Part shown: positions 8,344 through 17,263 of the stretch, one piece after another | Position numbering within the stretch: the first letter of the stretch is position 1 | How the letters are laid out: each line of letters begins with the position of its first letter | Assembly: GCA_900548905.1 (NCBI GenBank) | Contig: URMK01000022.1 | Location: 1 to 64,000 of the forward strand | Origin: an uncultured Lachnospiraceae bacterium | Lineage (GTDB): Bacteria; Bacillota; Clostridia; Lachnospirales; Lachnospiraceae | DNA: 64,000 nucleotides | Direction: 5' to 3' | Program-made: the position numbers and the translations under genes | Notes under the pieces: generated by a model | What the model was told of the DNA's origin: nothing | What the model saw: the letters and a program-made list of their open reading frames with translations, nothing else | Database searches by the model: none

Positions 8344-9363
8344 TCAGAACTGCTTCAGGAAACGAATATCGTTTTCATACAGCAGACGCATATCGTCAAT
8401 TTCATATTTCAGAAGAGCGATTCGCTCCAGGCCGACACCGAATGCAAAGCCGGAATATTCCTTAGGGTCAATACCGCTCATCTGAAGCACCCGTGGGTGT
8501 ACCATACCGCAGCCAAGGATTTCAATCCAGCCGGATCCCTTACAGAAACGGCAGCCCTTTCCGCCGCATTTGAAGCAGCTTACATCCACCTCCGCACTGG
8601 GCTCCGTGAACGGGAAATGATGGGGACGGAATTTTACTTTGGTGTCTTCCCCGAAAAGCTCTTTAGCGAATTCGGCCAATGTTCCCTTCAGATCGGCAAA
8701 CGTAATATTTTTATCAATAACAAGGCCTTCTATTTGATGGAAGGAAGGAGAATGGGTGGCATCCACTTCATCGGAACGGAATACGCGTCCCGGTGCCAGC
8801 ATACGGATCGGCAGATTTCCCTTTTCCATTTCCCGCACCTGAACCGGTGAGGTCTGGGTGCGCAGCACGATATCCTCCGATACATAGAAGGTATCCTGTT
8901 CATCCCTGGTCGGATGGTTTTTCGGGATATTTAAGGCTTCGAAGTTATAATAATCGTTTTCCACTTCAGGCCCTTCCACCACTTCATAGCCCATACCTAT
9001 GAAAATACGCTCCACCTCTTCCAGCGCAATGGTGTTGGGGTGGCGGTGCCCCACCTGGTTTTTCTTGGCCGGAAGGGTAACATCAATTACCTCCTCCTTC
9101 ATCTTAGCCTCTCTGACGGCACTTTCCATTTTCTTTTTGGTCTCTTCCAGCATGGCTTCAATCTCTGCTCTTGTATCGTTCACCATCTGGCCGATCTTCG
9201 GGCGCTCCTGTGCAGCCACATTTTTCATTCCCTTAAGCACCTCTGTGAGGGCGCCTTTCTTTCCAAGGGCGTTTACCTTGACTTCGTTAAGCTTTTCAAG
9301 GGTTCCTGCAGCTTCCACCTGCTTCCTGACTTCTTCCTTGATTTGTTCCAATCTGTCCTTCAT
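8344..9363 (-). CDS. pheS: Phenylalanine-tRNA ligase alpha subunit
   Basis: The 339-residue catalytic subunit of phenylalanyl-tRNA synthetase. An N-terminal coiled coil (about 1-90) is followed by the class II core: motif 2-like FHQIEGLVIDKN, the HHFPFTEPSAEVDV block, GCGMVHPRVL, and motif 3 GFAFGVGLERIALLKY. A CFKCGGKGCRFC insertion carries four cysteines, possibly a small zinc knob. The start is set at 9363 because GGAAGGAG lies 7 bases upstream; a longer frame would run into the T-box terminator. Expression is predicted to be controlled by the Phe T-box immediately upstream. Confidence 0.97.
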   Translation of the reverse strand: MKDRLEQIKEEVRKQVEAAGTLEKLNEVKVNALGKKGALTEVLKGMKNVAAQERPKIGQMVNDTRAEIEAMLEETKKKMESAVREAKMKEEVIDVTLPAKKNQVGHRHPNTIALEEVERIFIGMGYEVVEGPEVENDYYNFEALNIPKNHPTRDEQDTFYVSEDIVLRTQTSPVQVREMEKGNLPIRMLAPGRVFRSDEVDATHSPSFHQIEGLVIDKNITFADLKGTLAEFAKELFGEDTKVKFRPHHFPFTEPSAEVDVSCFKCGGKGCRFCKGSGWIEILGCGMVHPRVLQMSGIDPKEYSGFAFGVGLERIALLKYEIDDMRLLYENDIRFLKQF

Positions 9364-9441
9364 AACAAACTCCTTCCTGTTCTGAGCCGCGCTGCGGCTG
9401 AAAAAACTTGGGGATTTACTCCAATGCGGATTTAAAAGCAC

Positions 9442-9769
9442 AAAAAAATCCCCAGCATAAATACTAGGGACGAAATTTCATCGGAAGTTTACCTTCCTTG
9501 AAAGCTTGCCTTCCATTTCCGCGGTACCACCCACATTCCTGTCTCAGCGCCCGGTCTTAACCGAATCGCCGCCACAGGCTCTCTTTTGGCGTAACGTGCC
9601 ATACGTTCCTTCCTAATGGGATGCAGAACCTTCAGAAGGACAGCTCCGGCGTGAAAATCAAGCGGTATCTGAACCCGAGGAAGCTTTCAGCCGGCGACTT
9701 CCTCTCTCTGTTGGAAAATACATCTCTTTATGCGCCATCATTGCCTTTGTGTTTGTAAAAATATATCTG
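9442..9769 (-). promoter_or_regulatory. T-box riboswitch (phenylalanine) of the pheST operon
   Basis: On the minus strand the leader shows a stem I region (about 9745-9620), the canonical T-box word GTGGGTGGTACCGCGG (9534-9519), and an intrinsic terminator formed by TCCCTAG and CTGGGGA followed by seven T (9471-9442). Uncharged tRNA should stabilise the antiterminator. A UUC triplet at 9628-9626, on the 3' side of stem I just before its closing helix, is the best candidate specifier codon and matches tRNA-Phe; that assignment is inferred, not folded. The leader fits a synthetase induced by phenylalanine starvation. Confidence 0.93.
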
Positions 9770-9775
9770 TTACCT

Positions 9776-9804
9776 ATTCTATTGCCTGTATTGGGAAAAG
9801 TCAA
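9776..9804 (-). promoter_or_regulatory. Sigma-A promoter of the pheST T-box leader
   Basis: TTGACT (9804-9799) and TAGAAT (9781-9776), spaced 17 bases, each match the consensus in five of six positions. Predicted start near 9769, just upstream of the T-box structure. Confidence 0.75.
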
Positions 9805-9813
9805 TAATTTTTT

Positions 9814-9837
9814 ATGTACTTTTCCATATGTACTTTT
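9814..9837 (+). repeat. 10-bp direct repeat upstream of the PurF-like gene
   Basis: ATGTACTTTT occurs at 9814-9823 and again at 9828-9837 (14-bp period), about 60 bases before the start of the PurF-like gene and next to the divergent pheST promoter. It could be a pair of operator half-sites. No convincing promoter pair was identified for the plus strand. Confidence 0.45.
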
Positions 9838-9898
9838 ATTTTCCAGCGTGATATGATTTATTATATTTGCGAACTACAACACACAAGAGGAGAAAAAC

Positions 9899-11305
9899 AT
9901 GGGTGGATTTTTTGGAGTAGCATCAAAAGAGGATTGTGTCTTCGACCTATTTTTCGGGACGGACTACCATTCTCATTTGGGAACAAGACGGGCCGGTTTG
10001 GCCGTATACGAACGGGAACGCGGTTTTGACCGTTCCATCCACAATATTGAAAACGCACCTTTCCGTACCAAATTTGATAAAGAAGTTACAGAAATGAAAG
10101 GAAATTTGGGGATCGGCAGCATTTCCGACTATGAACCCCAGCCTTTGATCGTACGTTCTCATCATGGCACATATTCCATTGCCACTGTGGGTAAAATCAA
10201 CAATACAGAGGACATCCTGACCAAGATTCTTTTTTCTTCCCATATTCATTTTCTGGAGATGAGCGGCGGTACCATCAATGCCACGGAGCTCGTAGCCACT
10301 ATCATCAACCAAAAGGAAAACATTATAGAGGGAATACAATACGCCCAGGAACTGATAGAGGGTTCCATGACCATACTGCTTATGACCTCAAAGGGTATCT
10401 ATGCGGCGCGGGACAGGATGGGGCGCACGCCGGTTGCCATAGGGAAAAAAGACAATGCATATTGTATCTCCTTTGAAAGCTTTGCCTACCTCAATCTGGG
10501 TTATGTCAACGAGAGGGAATTAGGTCCCGGAGAAATTGTGGTGGTAACTCCTGAAGGTGTCCAGACCCTGGTTACCCCCGGGAAGGAAATGAAAATATGT
10601 ACCTTCCTGTGGGTTTATTACGGTTATCCTTCTTCTTCTTATGAAGGAATCAGTGTGGAAAAAATGCGCTACAACTGCGGAGCCTCCATGGCCAGACGGG
10701 ATGATGCTTCTCCGGATATTGTAGCCGGTGTCCCGGATTCCGGTACAGCCCATGCCATCGGTTATTCCAATACCTCCGGGATCCCGTTTTCCCGCCCTTT
10801 TATCAAATACACCCCTACCTGGCCGCGTTCCTTCATGCCTACGATCCAGAGCCAGAGAAACCTGATCGCTAAAATGAAACTGATTCCCGTCCGGGATCTG
10901 ATTCAGGGCCGCAGTATGCTGCTGATCGACGATTCTATTGTGCGCGGCACACAGCTGCGTGAAACCACGGAATTCCTTTATCAAAGCGGCGCCAGGGAGG
11001 TTCATATCCGTCCGGCATGTCCGCCGCTGCTTTACGGCTGTAAGTATCTGAACTTCTCCCGTTCCACCTCGGAGATGGATCTGATCACCCGGCGGGTGAT
11101 TAAAGAGATGGAGGGTAACGGCAAATATGGTAATCTGGAAGCCTATTCCAATCCGGAAACACCGGAATTCCAGGCAATGGTGTCCAGAATCGGCGCGCAG
11201 CTCAACTTCACCACTCTGCGTTATAACCGTCTGGATGATATGGTAGATTCTGTGGGTATTGACCGTTGTAAGCTCTGTACTTATTGCTGGGACGGAAAAG
11301 AATAA
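9899..11305 (+). CDS. PurF-like amidophosphoribosyltransferase paralogue lacking the glutaminase cysteine
   Basis: 468 residues with an Ntn-type N-terminal domain and a C-terminal type I phosphoribosyltransferase domain. The PRPP loop is intact (SMLLIDDSIVRGTQ, with VAGVPDSGTAHAIGY before it). The glutaminase half is degenerate: the mature N-terminus is MGGFFGV instead of the usual CGVFGI, so the nucleophilic cysteine is glycine, and the HRGQES glutamine site reads HLGTRR. Three cysteines near the C-terminus (CKLCTYC) recall the iron-sulfur ligands of Bacillus PurF. AGAGGAG precedes the ATG. It may use free ammonia or another acceptor, or be regulatory; true PurF is not in this window. It stands alone, ending at a strong terminator. 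Confidence 0.85.
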   Translation: MGGFFGVASKEDCVFDLFFGTDYHSHLGTRRAGLAVYERERGFDRSIHNIENAPFRTKFDKEVTEMKGNLGIGSISDYEPQPLIVRSHHGTYSIATVGKINNTEDILTKILFSSHIHFLEMSGGTINATELVATIINQKENIIEGIQYAQELIEGSMTILLMTSKGIYAARDRMGRTPVAIGKKDNAYCISFESFAYLNLGYVNERELGPGEIVVVTPEGVQTLVTPGKEMKICTFLWVYYGYPSSSYEGISVEKMRYNCGASMARRDDASPDIVAGVPDSGTAHAIGYSNTSGIPFSRPFIKYTPTWPRSFMPTIQSQRNLIAKMKLIPVRDLIQGRSMLLIDDSIVRGTQLRETTEFLYQSGAREVHIRPACPPLLYGCKYLNFSRSTSEMDLITRRVIKEMEGNGKYGNLEAYSNPETPEFQAMVSRIGAQLNFTTLRYNRLDDMVDSVGIDRCKLCTYCWDGKE

Positions 11306-11392
11306 GCCGAATTTCCCGCCGCAGGCAGCGGATGCCCTCGGGAATAAAAAGGCTCCGGGAGCCTTATACTATGGAAATAATTGCACAGGATT

Positions 11393-11434
11393 AAAAAAAT
11401 AGCCTTTCGTCACATCGTGACTAAGGCTATTTTT
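11393..11434. terminator. Bidirectional terminator between the PurF-like gene and aroA
   Basis: AATAGCCTT pairs with AAGGCTATT around an inner GTCAC/GTGAC stem, flanked by an A run on one side and a T run on the other. It can end transcription of both convergent genes. A shorter AAGGCTC/GAGCCTT hairpin lies just before it at 11349. Confidence 0.9.
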
Positions 11435-11459
11435 GCAAATACATACAAATTACGATGCA

Positions 11460-12806
11460 TCAGACAGCTGGCTGCCATCCTCTATCGGAGGGAATACCCT
11501 TTAACAATTCTTCCACAACACTTGCCAATACCTGAAAATAATTCTCAAACGTCTTCCGGCAGCAATCCGGATCCCGTATCACGATACCTTCGGCCCGCAG
11601 TCCTGTGAGGGAAAATCCCATTGCCATCCGGTGATCCTCATAGGTATTCACCACACCGGGTCCCGGTTTCCCGGGCATGATAATAAGGCTGTCCTCCTCT
11701 TCTTTACATTGGATCCTCAGTCCCCCTAACTGGGCGGCAATAGCTTCCATCCGGTTGCTCTCCTGATAACGGATATGGCCAATCCCGTTGATTTTCACGG
11801 GAGAGTCTGCATATGGAGCTATGGCGGCAAGCGTGATCGCCTGATCCGAGCAGGCATGCATATCCGCCTCCACACCATGTAAACATCCCTTTTCCGGCCC
11901 CTTCAGCCAGACTCCTTCTTCCTTTTCCCAAAGCGTACAGCCCATTTTTTCCAATATACGAAGAAATTGTACATCCCCCTGCAAAGACGTAAAATGTACG
12001 CCGGGTACCAGCACCTTTGTACCAAGAAGAGCGGCCATTGCATAAAAATAGCAGGCGGCAGAAACATCCGGTTCAATGGCATAGTCCTGATGGCAGTATG
12101 ACTGGCCGGCCTTGATATGGAAGCAATCCGCTTCCTTCCTCTGTACCGAAACTCCAAACTGTTCCATCATGCGAAGGGTCATATCTATATAAGCCATGCC
12201 ATGGGTACCCTTCACTCGAATATCCAGGCTTTTTTCCCCACAGCAGGCGGCGATCAGCAGTGCGCTCAGAAACTGGCTGCTGTGTGCGATATCCACAGAT
12301 ATTTCCTGCTTTCCTCCGTCTCCCGGATACAGGGTAAACGGGAAGCGGCCTTCCCTGCCGCCATACTCCACCCGGGTTCCCAGTTCCTGAAGCGACTGCA
12401 GCAAAGGCAGCATGGGACGGCGCTTCATCTGTTCGGAAGAATCCAGATGCCATATCCCTTTCTTCAGCCCCAGCAGTGCGGTTAGAAAACGAGCCGCCGT
12501 TCCGGCGCTTCCCACATAGATGGAAGCTTCTTTCACAGGTAGGGCGCCCCCCAAACCATCCACCCGGATCAGCGCCTTTTCCTCCTCCGCTTCTATCCCA
12601 AAGCCCAGATCGGCGATGCACTGCTGCAGATACCGGGAATCATCGCTGAACAAGGCTCCGGTCAGCATGCACGCCCCGTCCGATAACATCGCCAGAAGGA
12701 GGGCCCTGTTTGTAATGCTTTTTGAGCCGGGAACCCTTACTACAGCCTCCCCGTTCTCCCTTGTTTTTCCGTAAATAAATGGTACATGATAGCTGCTGCT
12801 TTCCAT
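11460..12806 (-). CDS. aroA: 3-phosphoshikimate 1-carboxyvinyltransferase (EPSP synthase)
   Basis: A 448-residue enzyme of the shikimate pathway that condenses phosphoenolpyruvate with shikimate-3-phosphate. Signature blocks: VPGSKSITNRALLLAML near the N-terminus, YVGSAGTAARFLTALL near residue 100, the SSQFLSALL block, EPDVSAACYF, and the C-terminal EDHRMAMGFSLTGL. The start at 12806 is preferred because GGGAGG lies 9 bases upstream; a longer frame to 12881 lacks such a site. It is a single gene here, away from trp, with a candidate promoter in the metF-aroA gap. It supplies chorismate to the trp operon at 54-61 kb. Confidence 0.96.
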   Translation of the reverse strand: MESSSYHVPFIYGKTRENGEAVVRVPGSKSITNRALLLAMLSDGACMLTGALFSDDSRYLQQCIADLGFGIEAEEEKALIRVDGLGGALPVKEASIYVGSAGTAARFLTALLGLKKGIWHLDSSEQMKRRPMLPLLQSLQELGTRVEYGGREGRFPFTLYPGDGGKQEISVDIAHSSQFLSALLIAACCGEKSLDIRVKGTHGMAYIDMTLRMMEQFGVSVQRKEADCFHIKAGQSYCHQDYAIEPDVSAACYFYAMAALLGTKVLVPGVHFTSLQGDVQFLRILEKMGCTLWEKEEGVWLKGPEKGCLHGVEADMHACSDQAITLAAIAPYADSPVKINGIGHIRYQESNRMEAIAAQLGGLRIQCKEEEDSLIIMPGKPGPGVVNTYEDHRMAMGFSLTGLRAEGIVIRDPDCCRKTFENYFQVLASVVEELLKGIPSDRGWQPAV

Positions 12807-12847
12807 TTTAGCCGTCCTCCCTGCGTCCAATCCCATACAATCATTTC

Positions 12848-12859
12848 CTGAACTGTTAC
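12848..12859. repeat. Partial copy of the GTAACAGTTCAG intergenic repeat
   Basis: CTGAACTGTTAC, the reverse complement of GTAACAGTTCAG, matches the first 12 bases of the 30-bp element at 8.3 and 55.9 kb. Its second half is missing. It lies in the aroA leader. Confidence 0.5.
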
Positions 12860-12879
12860 CTTGAATTTCATTCAATAAC

Positions 12880-12908
12880 ATGTTACGATACTATCTGTTA
12901 CGAGTCAA
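12880..12908 (-). promoter_or_regulatory. Candidate aroA promoter with paired CGTAACA words
   Basis: TTGACT (12908-12903), a 17-base spacer, and TAACAT (12885-12880). Two CGTAACA direct repeats, 15 bases apart (12902-12896 and 12887-12881), cover the spacer and -10, a plausible operator placement. Confidence 0.5.
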
Positions 12909-12948
12909 ACCTAATCTGCGTTAAATTCTAATGAATGAGGAAAAACAA

Positions 12949-13806
12949 ATGATAAAAGACCTTTTTTCAGAAAAAAAACAGCTTCTTTCCTTCGAGGTTT
13001 TTCCGCCGAAAAAGGAAGATGAATTCGCAAATGCCATCTCCGTACTGGATTCCCTCGCAGGGCTTCAGCCTGACTTTATCAGTGTGACCTATGGGGCAGG
13101 CGGCAGCAAATCAAAGAAAACCGTAGAGATTGCTTCCTATATCCAGAATCAGCTTCATATCCGGGCACTGGCCCATATGACCTGCGTCGGCTCCAGGAAA
13201 GAGGATATCGACGCGGTAACCGCCCAGCTCAAGGAGGCTCATGTAAACCATGTGCTGGCACTTCGCGGAGACAGGCCTTCCTATATGAGTGATGAGCAGT
13301 TTGAGGGCAGACATTTCTCCCATGCCTCCGATCTGATCCGTTATCTGGGAACCAATACGCAGCTGCATATCGCAGGGGCCTGCTACCCGGAAAAACATTA
13401 CGAAGCCGGGGATATGGAAAGTGATCTGGTACATTTGAAAGAGAAATGTGAGGCCGGTGCAGAATTTTTAATTACCCAGCTTTTTTTTGATAACGATGCT
13501 TTCTATCGTTTTCTGGAAAAAGCAGGGAAATCGGGGATCCAAATCCCTATATGTGCGGGAATCATGCCTATTACCTCAGCGAAACAGTTGGGAACCACCG
13601 TTTCCCTGTCCGGCTCCGCAGTTCCCAAACAACTGGCCGATATCATAGCCACCTATGGGGATAATCCGGCAGATATGAGAAAAGCCGGCATTGATTATGC
13701 CATAAAACAGATTCTGGATCTGAAAGCCCATCATGCGGACGGTATCCATATCTACACGATGAACAAACCCAAGGTAGCACAGGAAATTGTAGCCGCCATC
13801 CGGTAA
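12949..13806 (+). CDS. metF: Methylenetetrahydrofolate reductase
   Basis: A 285-residue FAD-dependent TIM-barrel enzyme reducing 5,10-methylene-THF to 5-methyl-THF for methionine synthesis or methyl-group metabolism. Visible motifs: SFEVFPPKKEDE, FISVTYGAGGS, AHMTCVGSRKEDI, NHVLALRGDRP, GACYPEKH, FLITQLFFDNDAFYRFL and CAGIMPITS. The start at 12949 is preferred over 12931, since TGAGGA lies about 8 bases before it while the upstream ATG has no site. It stands alone and ends at a bidirectional terminator. The sequence alone does not show whether it works in methionine synthesis or acetogenic carbon flow. Confidence 0.95.
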   Translation: MIKDLFSEKKQLLSFEVFPPKKEDEFANAISVLDSLAGLQPDFISVTYGAGGSKSKKTVEIASYIQNQLHIRALAHMTCVGSRKEDIDAVTAQLKEAHVNHVLALRGDRPSYMSDEQFEGRHFSHASDLIRYLGTNTQLHIAGACYPEKHYEAGDMESDLVHLKEKCEAGAEFLITQLFFDNDAFYRFLEKAGKSGIQIPICAGIMPITSAKQLGTTVSLSGSAVPKQLADIIATYGDNPADMRKAGIDYAIKQILDLKAHHADGIHIYTMNKPKVAQEIVAAIR

Positions 13807-13880
13807 GCCGTGACCGTTTCTGCCTGTCCGGGCGGTTATAATACCCTTCTGTTCCTGCATACCTCTCGTCTTCTGCTGCG

Positions 13881-13928
13881 AAAAAGCGGAAGGGACAATC
13901 CCTCTCAGGGCTGTCTCCTCCGCTTTTT
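13881..13928. terminator. Bidirectional terminator between metF and the GH3 gene
   Basis: AAAAAGCGGA and TCCGCTTTTT form the base of a long hairpin with a secondary stem (AGGGA...TCCCT, CTCAGGG). Both convergent genes end beside it. Confidence 0.9.
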
Positions 13929-13958
13929 GCTATTTCTATTTTGCCTTCTCAGCCTGTT

Positions 13959-16178
13959 TTATTCCAGAACGAATTCCGCCTGCATTTCACAGCCGCTGTG
14001 AGGTGCTATCATTACCTGGAACCGGCCTGTCTCTGCACGGTACTCCATATCCTTACCATAAAAACACAGCATTTCCTCCGTGATGCTAAATTCCACAGTC
14101 TTTGTTTCTCCTGCCTCCAGAGATACAAGCTGCACACCCTTCAGCTCTTTTACCGGCCGAACCACGCTGCCCGCCACATCCCGGATATACAGCTGTACCG
14201 CTTCCGTGCCTGCCGCATCACCGGTATTGGTAATATCCGCTTTTACAGCCAGGGAACTCTCCCTGTGCAGGGTATGGCTGCTGAGTGTCAGCGGGCCATA
14301 CTCCGCTTTGTGGTATGAAAGCCCATAGCCAAACGGATACAGCGGCGTATTGCTGCAGTCTGTATAACGTGAGAAGAAACGATTGGGAGTCACGCCGTCG
14401 TAGGGCCTTCCGGTATTAAAATGATTATAATACAGGGGCATCTGCCCGACGCTGCGGGGCATGCTCATGGACAATCTGCCGGAAGGATTGGCTTTTCCAA
14501 ACAGTACATCGGCAATTCCGCGGCCGCCTTCGGTACCGGGGAACCACACTTCCAGTAGGGCGTCGGATAAGCGGCTCACTTCATCCAGGACAAGGGGCCG
14601 TCCGCCGAACAGAACCACTATAACCTTTGACGCTTTTTCCCGCACTCTTCGGAGCAGCTCCAGCTGGTCGCCAGGTATCTCCAAACTGGTGCGGCTTCCG
14701 CCTTCACCGCCCTGTATAACCGCTTCTCCCAATGCAAGAACCGCCACATCGGCCTTTTCCGCCAGTTCTGCAGCCTTCTCCAGCTCCAGCTGTCTTTTTT
14801 CCGGACTCCAGCCTTCCATGCCCATTTGCTTCCTCAATGCGGGAAGATCACAGTAATCCTTTTCCAGAAGTGTTTCACAGCCGGAAGCACTCACCACATT
14901 CTCTTTCCCTGCAGCCTCTTCCAGTGCGGTCTTCAACGTAATCACAGCCTCTTTCCTGCCATGGATGGCCCACATCCCCAGGGCATCCTGGTTATCCGCA
15001 TAAGGACCGATCAGGGCAATTTTCCCGCCGGCTTCCAAAGGGAGGGCACTCTCTTTGTTTTCCAGCAGCACCATGGTTTTTACTGCCGCTTCCCTGGCAA
15101 GGCTGCGGTTCCCTTCTGAGAGGAAAAGCCGTGTTTCCTCAGCTTCGTCCGCACCGCGATAAGGATCCTCAAACAACCCCAGTTTATTTTTCAGCTTCAG
15201 GATACGCATCACTGCTTTATCCAGCTGCTTTTCATCAATTTTACCTTCCTGTATCAGTTCTTCCAGATAATTGGCATAGCATCCGGTGCACATATCAATA
15301 TCCACGCCGGCTTCCATAGCCAGACGGGCGGCATCCTTCTGATCCTCTGCAGCCCCGTGAAGAACAAGCTCCGCTATGGCGGCATAATCGGTGATGACCA
15401 CCCCATCAAAGCCCCACTCATCCCGGAGCACATCATTCATCAGCCACTTATTTCCGGTGGAGGGAATGCCGTCCACTGTGTTAAAGGAGGTCATAATCAT
15501 CTCACAGCCCGCCTCCACACCAGCCTTATAAGAGGGGAGATATTCCTGGCGGAGCCTGCGCTGGGACATATCCACCGTATTGTAATCCCTGCCGCCCTCC
15601 GGTGCGCCGTAGGCAGCAAAATGCTTCACGCAGGAGGCCATACCTGCCGGCTTATCCGATCCCAGCCCTTTCTGGAAGCCCTTCACCATAGCCGCCGCAT
15701 AGAGGCTGTTCATATAAGGATCCTCACCTGTGGATTCCAGGCAACGCCCCCATCTCGCGTCACGTACCAGATCCACCATGGGGGAAAAGGTCACATGGGC
15801 TCCGGCCGCCACACTTTCTTCCGAGGTCACTTCACACAGTTTTTCCAGAAGTCCGGGATCAAAAGAGCAGCCCAGCGCCAGCGGAATAGGAAACACGGTA
15901 CGGAAACCATAAATAATATCCGCCATGAAAAGCAGCGGGATTTTATGCCGGCTGCGTTCCAGATAAGCCTTCTGTACCGCTTTCATCCGTTCCGCCCCCA
16001 CCACATTCAGGGTGGAACCCACATTGCGGACAATTTCTTCACTGAGTCCCAGATCCTCTCTGACTCCCAGTTCCTGTCCCTGTGTATTCAGTACCTCTCC
16101 CGGCACCTGCACCAGCTGCCCGATTTTTTCCGTCACAGATAAGGAGTCCAATAACTCCTGAAGTTTGTTATCCTGCAT
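13959..16178 (-). CDS. Glycoside hydrolase family 3 (beta-glucosidase-like)
   Basis: A 739-residue enzyme without a signal peptide, so probably cytoplasmic. It has the GH3 N-terminal TIM barrel with KHFAAYGAPEGGRDYN and the nucleophile region GFDGVVITDYAAIAEL (Asp near residue 264), the alpha/beta sandwich domain (ALIGPYADNQDALG, VLALGEA), and a C-terminal fibronectin III-like domain (YPFGYGLSYHKAEYGP onward). The layout matches beta-glucosidase/beta-xylosidase BglX-type enzymes; substrate cannot be decided. A GGGGGAA site precedes the ATG. It starts 15 bases after gpsA, though with no obvious functional link to it. Confidence 0.93.
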   Translation of the reverse strand: MQDNKLQELLDSLSVTEKIGQLVQVPGEVLNTQGQELGVREDLGLSEEIVRNVGSTLNVVGAERMKAVQKAYLERSRHKIPLLFMADIIYGFRTVFPIPLALGCSFDPGLLEKLCEVTSEESVAAGAHVTFSPMVDLVRDARWGRCLESTGEDPYMNSLYAAAMVKGFQKGLGSDKPAGMASCVKHFAAYGAPEGGRDYNTVDMSQRRLRQEYLPSYKAGVEAGCEMIMTSFNTVDGIPSTGNKWLMNDVLRDEWGFDGVVITDYAAIAELVLHGAAEDQKDAARLAMEAGVDIDMCTGCYANYLEELIQEGKIDEKQLDKAVMRILKLKNKLGLFEDPYRGADEAEETRLFLSEGNRSLAREAAVKTMVLLENKESALPLEAGGKIALIGPYADNQDALGMWAIHGRKEAVITLKTALEEAAGKENVVSASGCETLLEKDYCDLPALRKQMGMEGWSPEKRQLELEKAAELAEKADVAVLALGEAVIQGGEGGSRTSLEIPGDQLELLRRVREKASKVIVVLFGGRPLVLDEVSRLSDALLEVWFPGTEGGRGIADVLFGKANPSGRLSMSMPRSVGQMPLYYNHFNTGRPYDGVTPNRFFSRYTDCSNTPLYPFGYGLSYHKAEYGPLTLSSHTLHRESSLAVKADITNTGDAAGTEAVQLYIRDVAGSVVRPVKELKGVQLVSLEAGETKTVEFSITEEMLCFYGKDMEYRAETGRFQVMIAPHSGCEMQAEFVLE

Positions 16179-16193
16179 TTTATCATTCCCCCG

Positions 16194-17222
16194 TTAATCA
16201 GCAGATGTCATATTCCACATCGTGTCATCCGAAATCTCAATCTTTTTATCCCGGAGCATCAAGTCGTTCACTGCCTGAGCCGCGGATTTTCCCCGGAACA
16301 GCACTTCATTCACCTGCTCGATTATAGGCAGCTGTACCTGGTATTTCCCGGCAAGAGCCATTGCAGCTTTGGCGGAATAAACCCCCTCCACCACCATCTT
16401 CACCTCTTTCATTGCCTCTTCCATCGACAGCCCCTGTCCAATGAGGATTCCGGCCCTCCGGTTTCTGGAATGCATACTTGCACAGGTTACTATCAAATCG
16501 CCGATACCGGATAAGCCGCAGAAGGTTTCAAAATGCCCTCCCATCTGGATCCCCAGCCGGGCAATTTCCGTAATACCTCTGGTAATCAGCGCCGCTTTTG
16601 TATTATCCCCGTAGCCAAGCCCGTCGGCAATTCCGGCGGCAAGCGCCACCACATTCTTCAGCGCCGCGCCGATCTCGATTCCCAGCACGTCAGGGCTTGC
16701 ATACACACGGAACGCTTCATTCATAAACACATTCTGGATATATTCCGCCGTTTCCTTATTCCTGGCGCCCGCCACGATAACCGTCGGCAGCCCCTTTCCC
16801 ACTTCCTCCGCATGAGAGGGACCGGAAAGTACGGCAACCTCAGCCTGGGGCACTTCCTCTTCAATGATCTGGGAAAGCGTCATCAGGGTATTTTCTTCGA
16901 TACCTTTTGCCACATTGACGATAATCTGTCCCTCTGCCGCCACATCCTTAAGCTGTGCCGCCGTGCTTCTGGTAAAAGGAGAAGGTACTGCGAGAACAAG
17001 CAGATCCTTTCCCTCCGCCGCTTCCTTTAAATCTGTGGTAAAAACCGTATCTTCCGAAAGTATTACGCCGGGAAGCTTATCCTTCTGTTCTCTTTTTTCC
17101 TGCAGCATCTCAATTTCTGCGCCAAGCGCCGACCATACCGTCACATGATGCCCGTTATTTGTAAGAAGCCAGGTGAGGGCTGTTCCCCAGCTGCCTGCCC
17201 CTATCATTCCTATTTCTGCCAT
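16194..17222 (-). CDS. gpsA: Glycerol-3-phosphate dehydrogenase (NAD(P)+)
   Basis: A 342-residue cytosolic enzyme that reduces dihydroxyacetone phosphate to sn-glycerol-3-phosphate for phospholipid synthesis. The Rossmann motif GAGSWGTALTWLL is at residues 7-19, GPSHAEEV lies mid-protein, and the catalytic region GAALKNVVALAAGIADGLGYG carries the conserved lysine and the GDNTKAALITRG block. GAAGGG lies upstream of the ATG. It follows plsY by about 40 bases, giving the common Firmicute der-plsY-gpsA order that supplies and acylates glycerol-3-phosphate. Confidence 0.96.
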   Translation of the reverse strand: MAEIGMIGAGSWGTALTWLLTNNGHHVTVWSALGAEIEMLQEKREQKDKLPGVILSEDTVFTTDLKEAAEGKDLLVLAVPSPFTRSTAAQLKDVAAEGQIIVNVAKGIEENTLMTLSQIIEEEVPQAEVAVLSGPSHAEEVGKGLPTVIVAGARNKETAEYIQNVFMNEAFRVYASPDVLGIEIGAALKNVVALAAGIADGLGYGDNTKAALITRGITEIARLGIQMGGHFETFCGLSGIGDLIVTCASMHSRNRRAGILIGQGLSMEEAMKEVKMVVEGVYSAKAAMALAGKYQVQLPIIEQVNEVLFRGKSAAQAVNDLMLRDKKIEISDDTMWNMTSAD

Positions 17223-17263
17223 TCTTGTTCCCTTCCGTCTGTTCGCCAGACTTTGCTTGCTAT

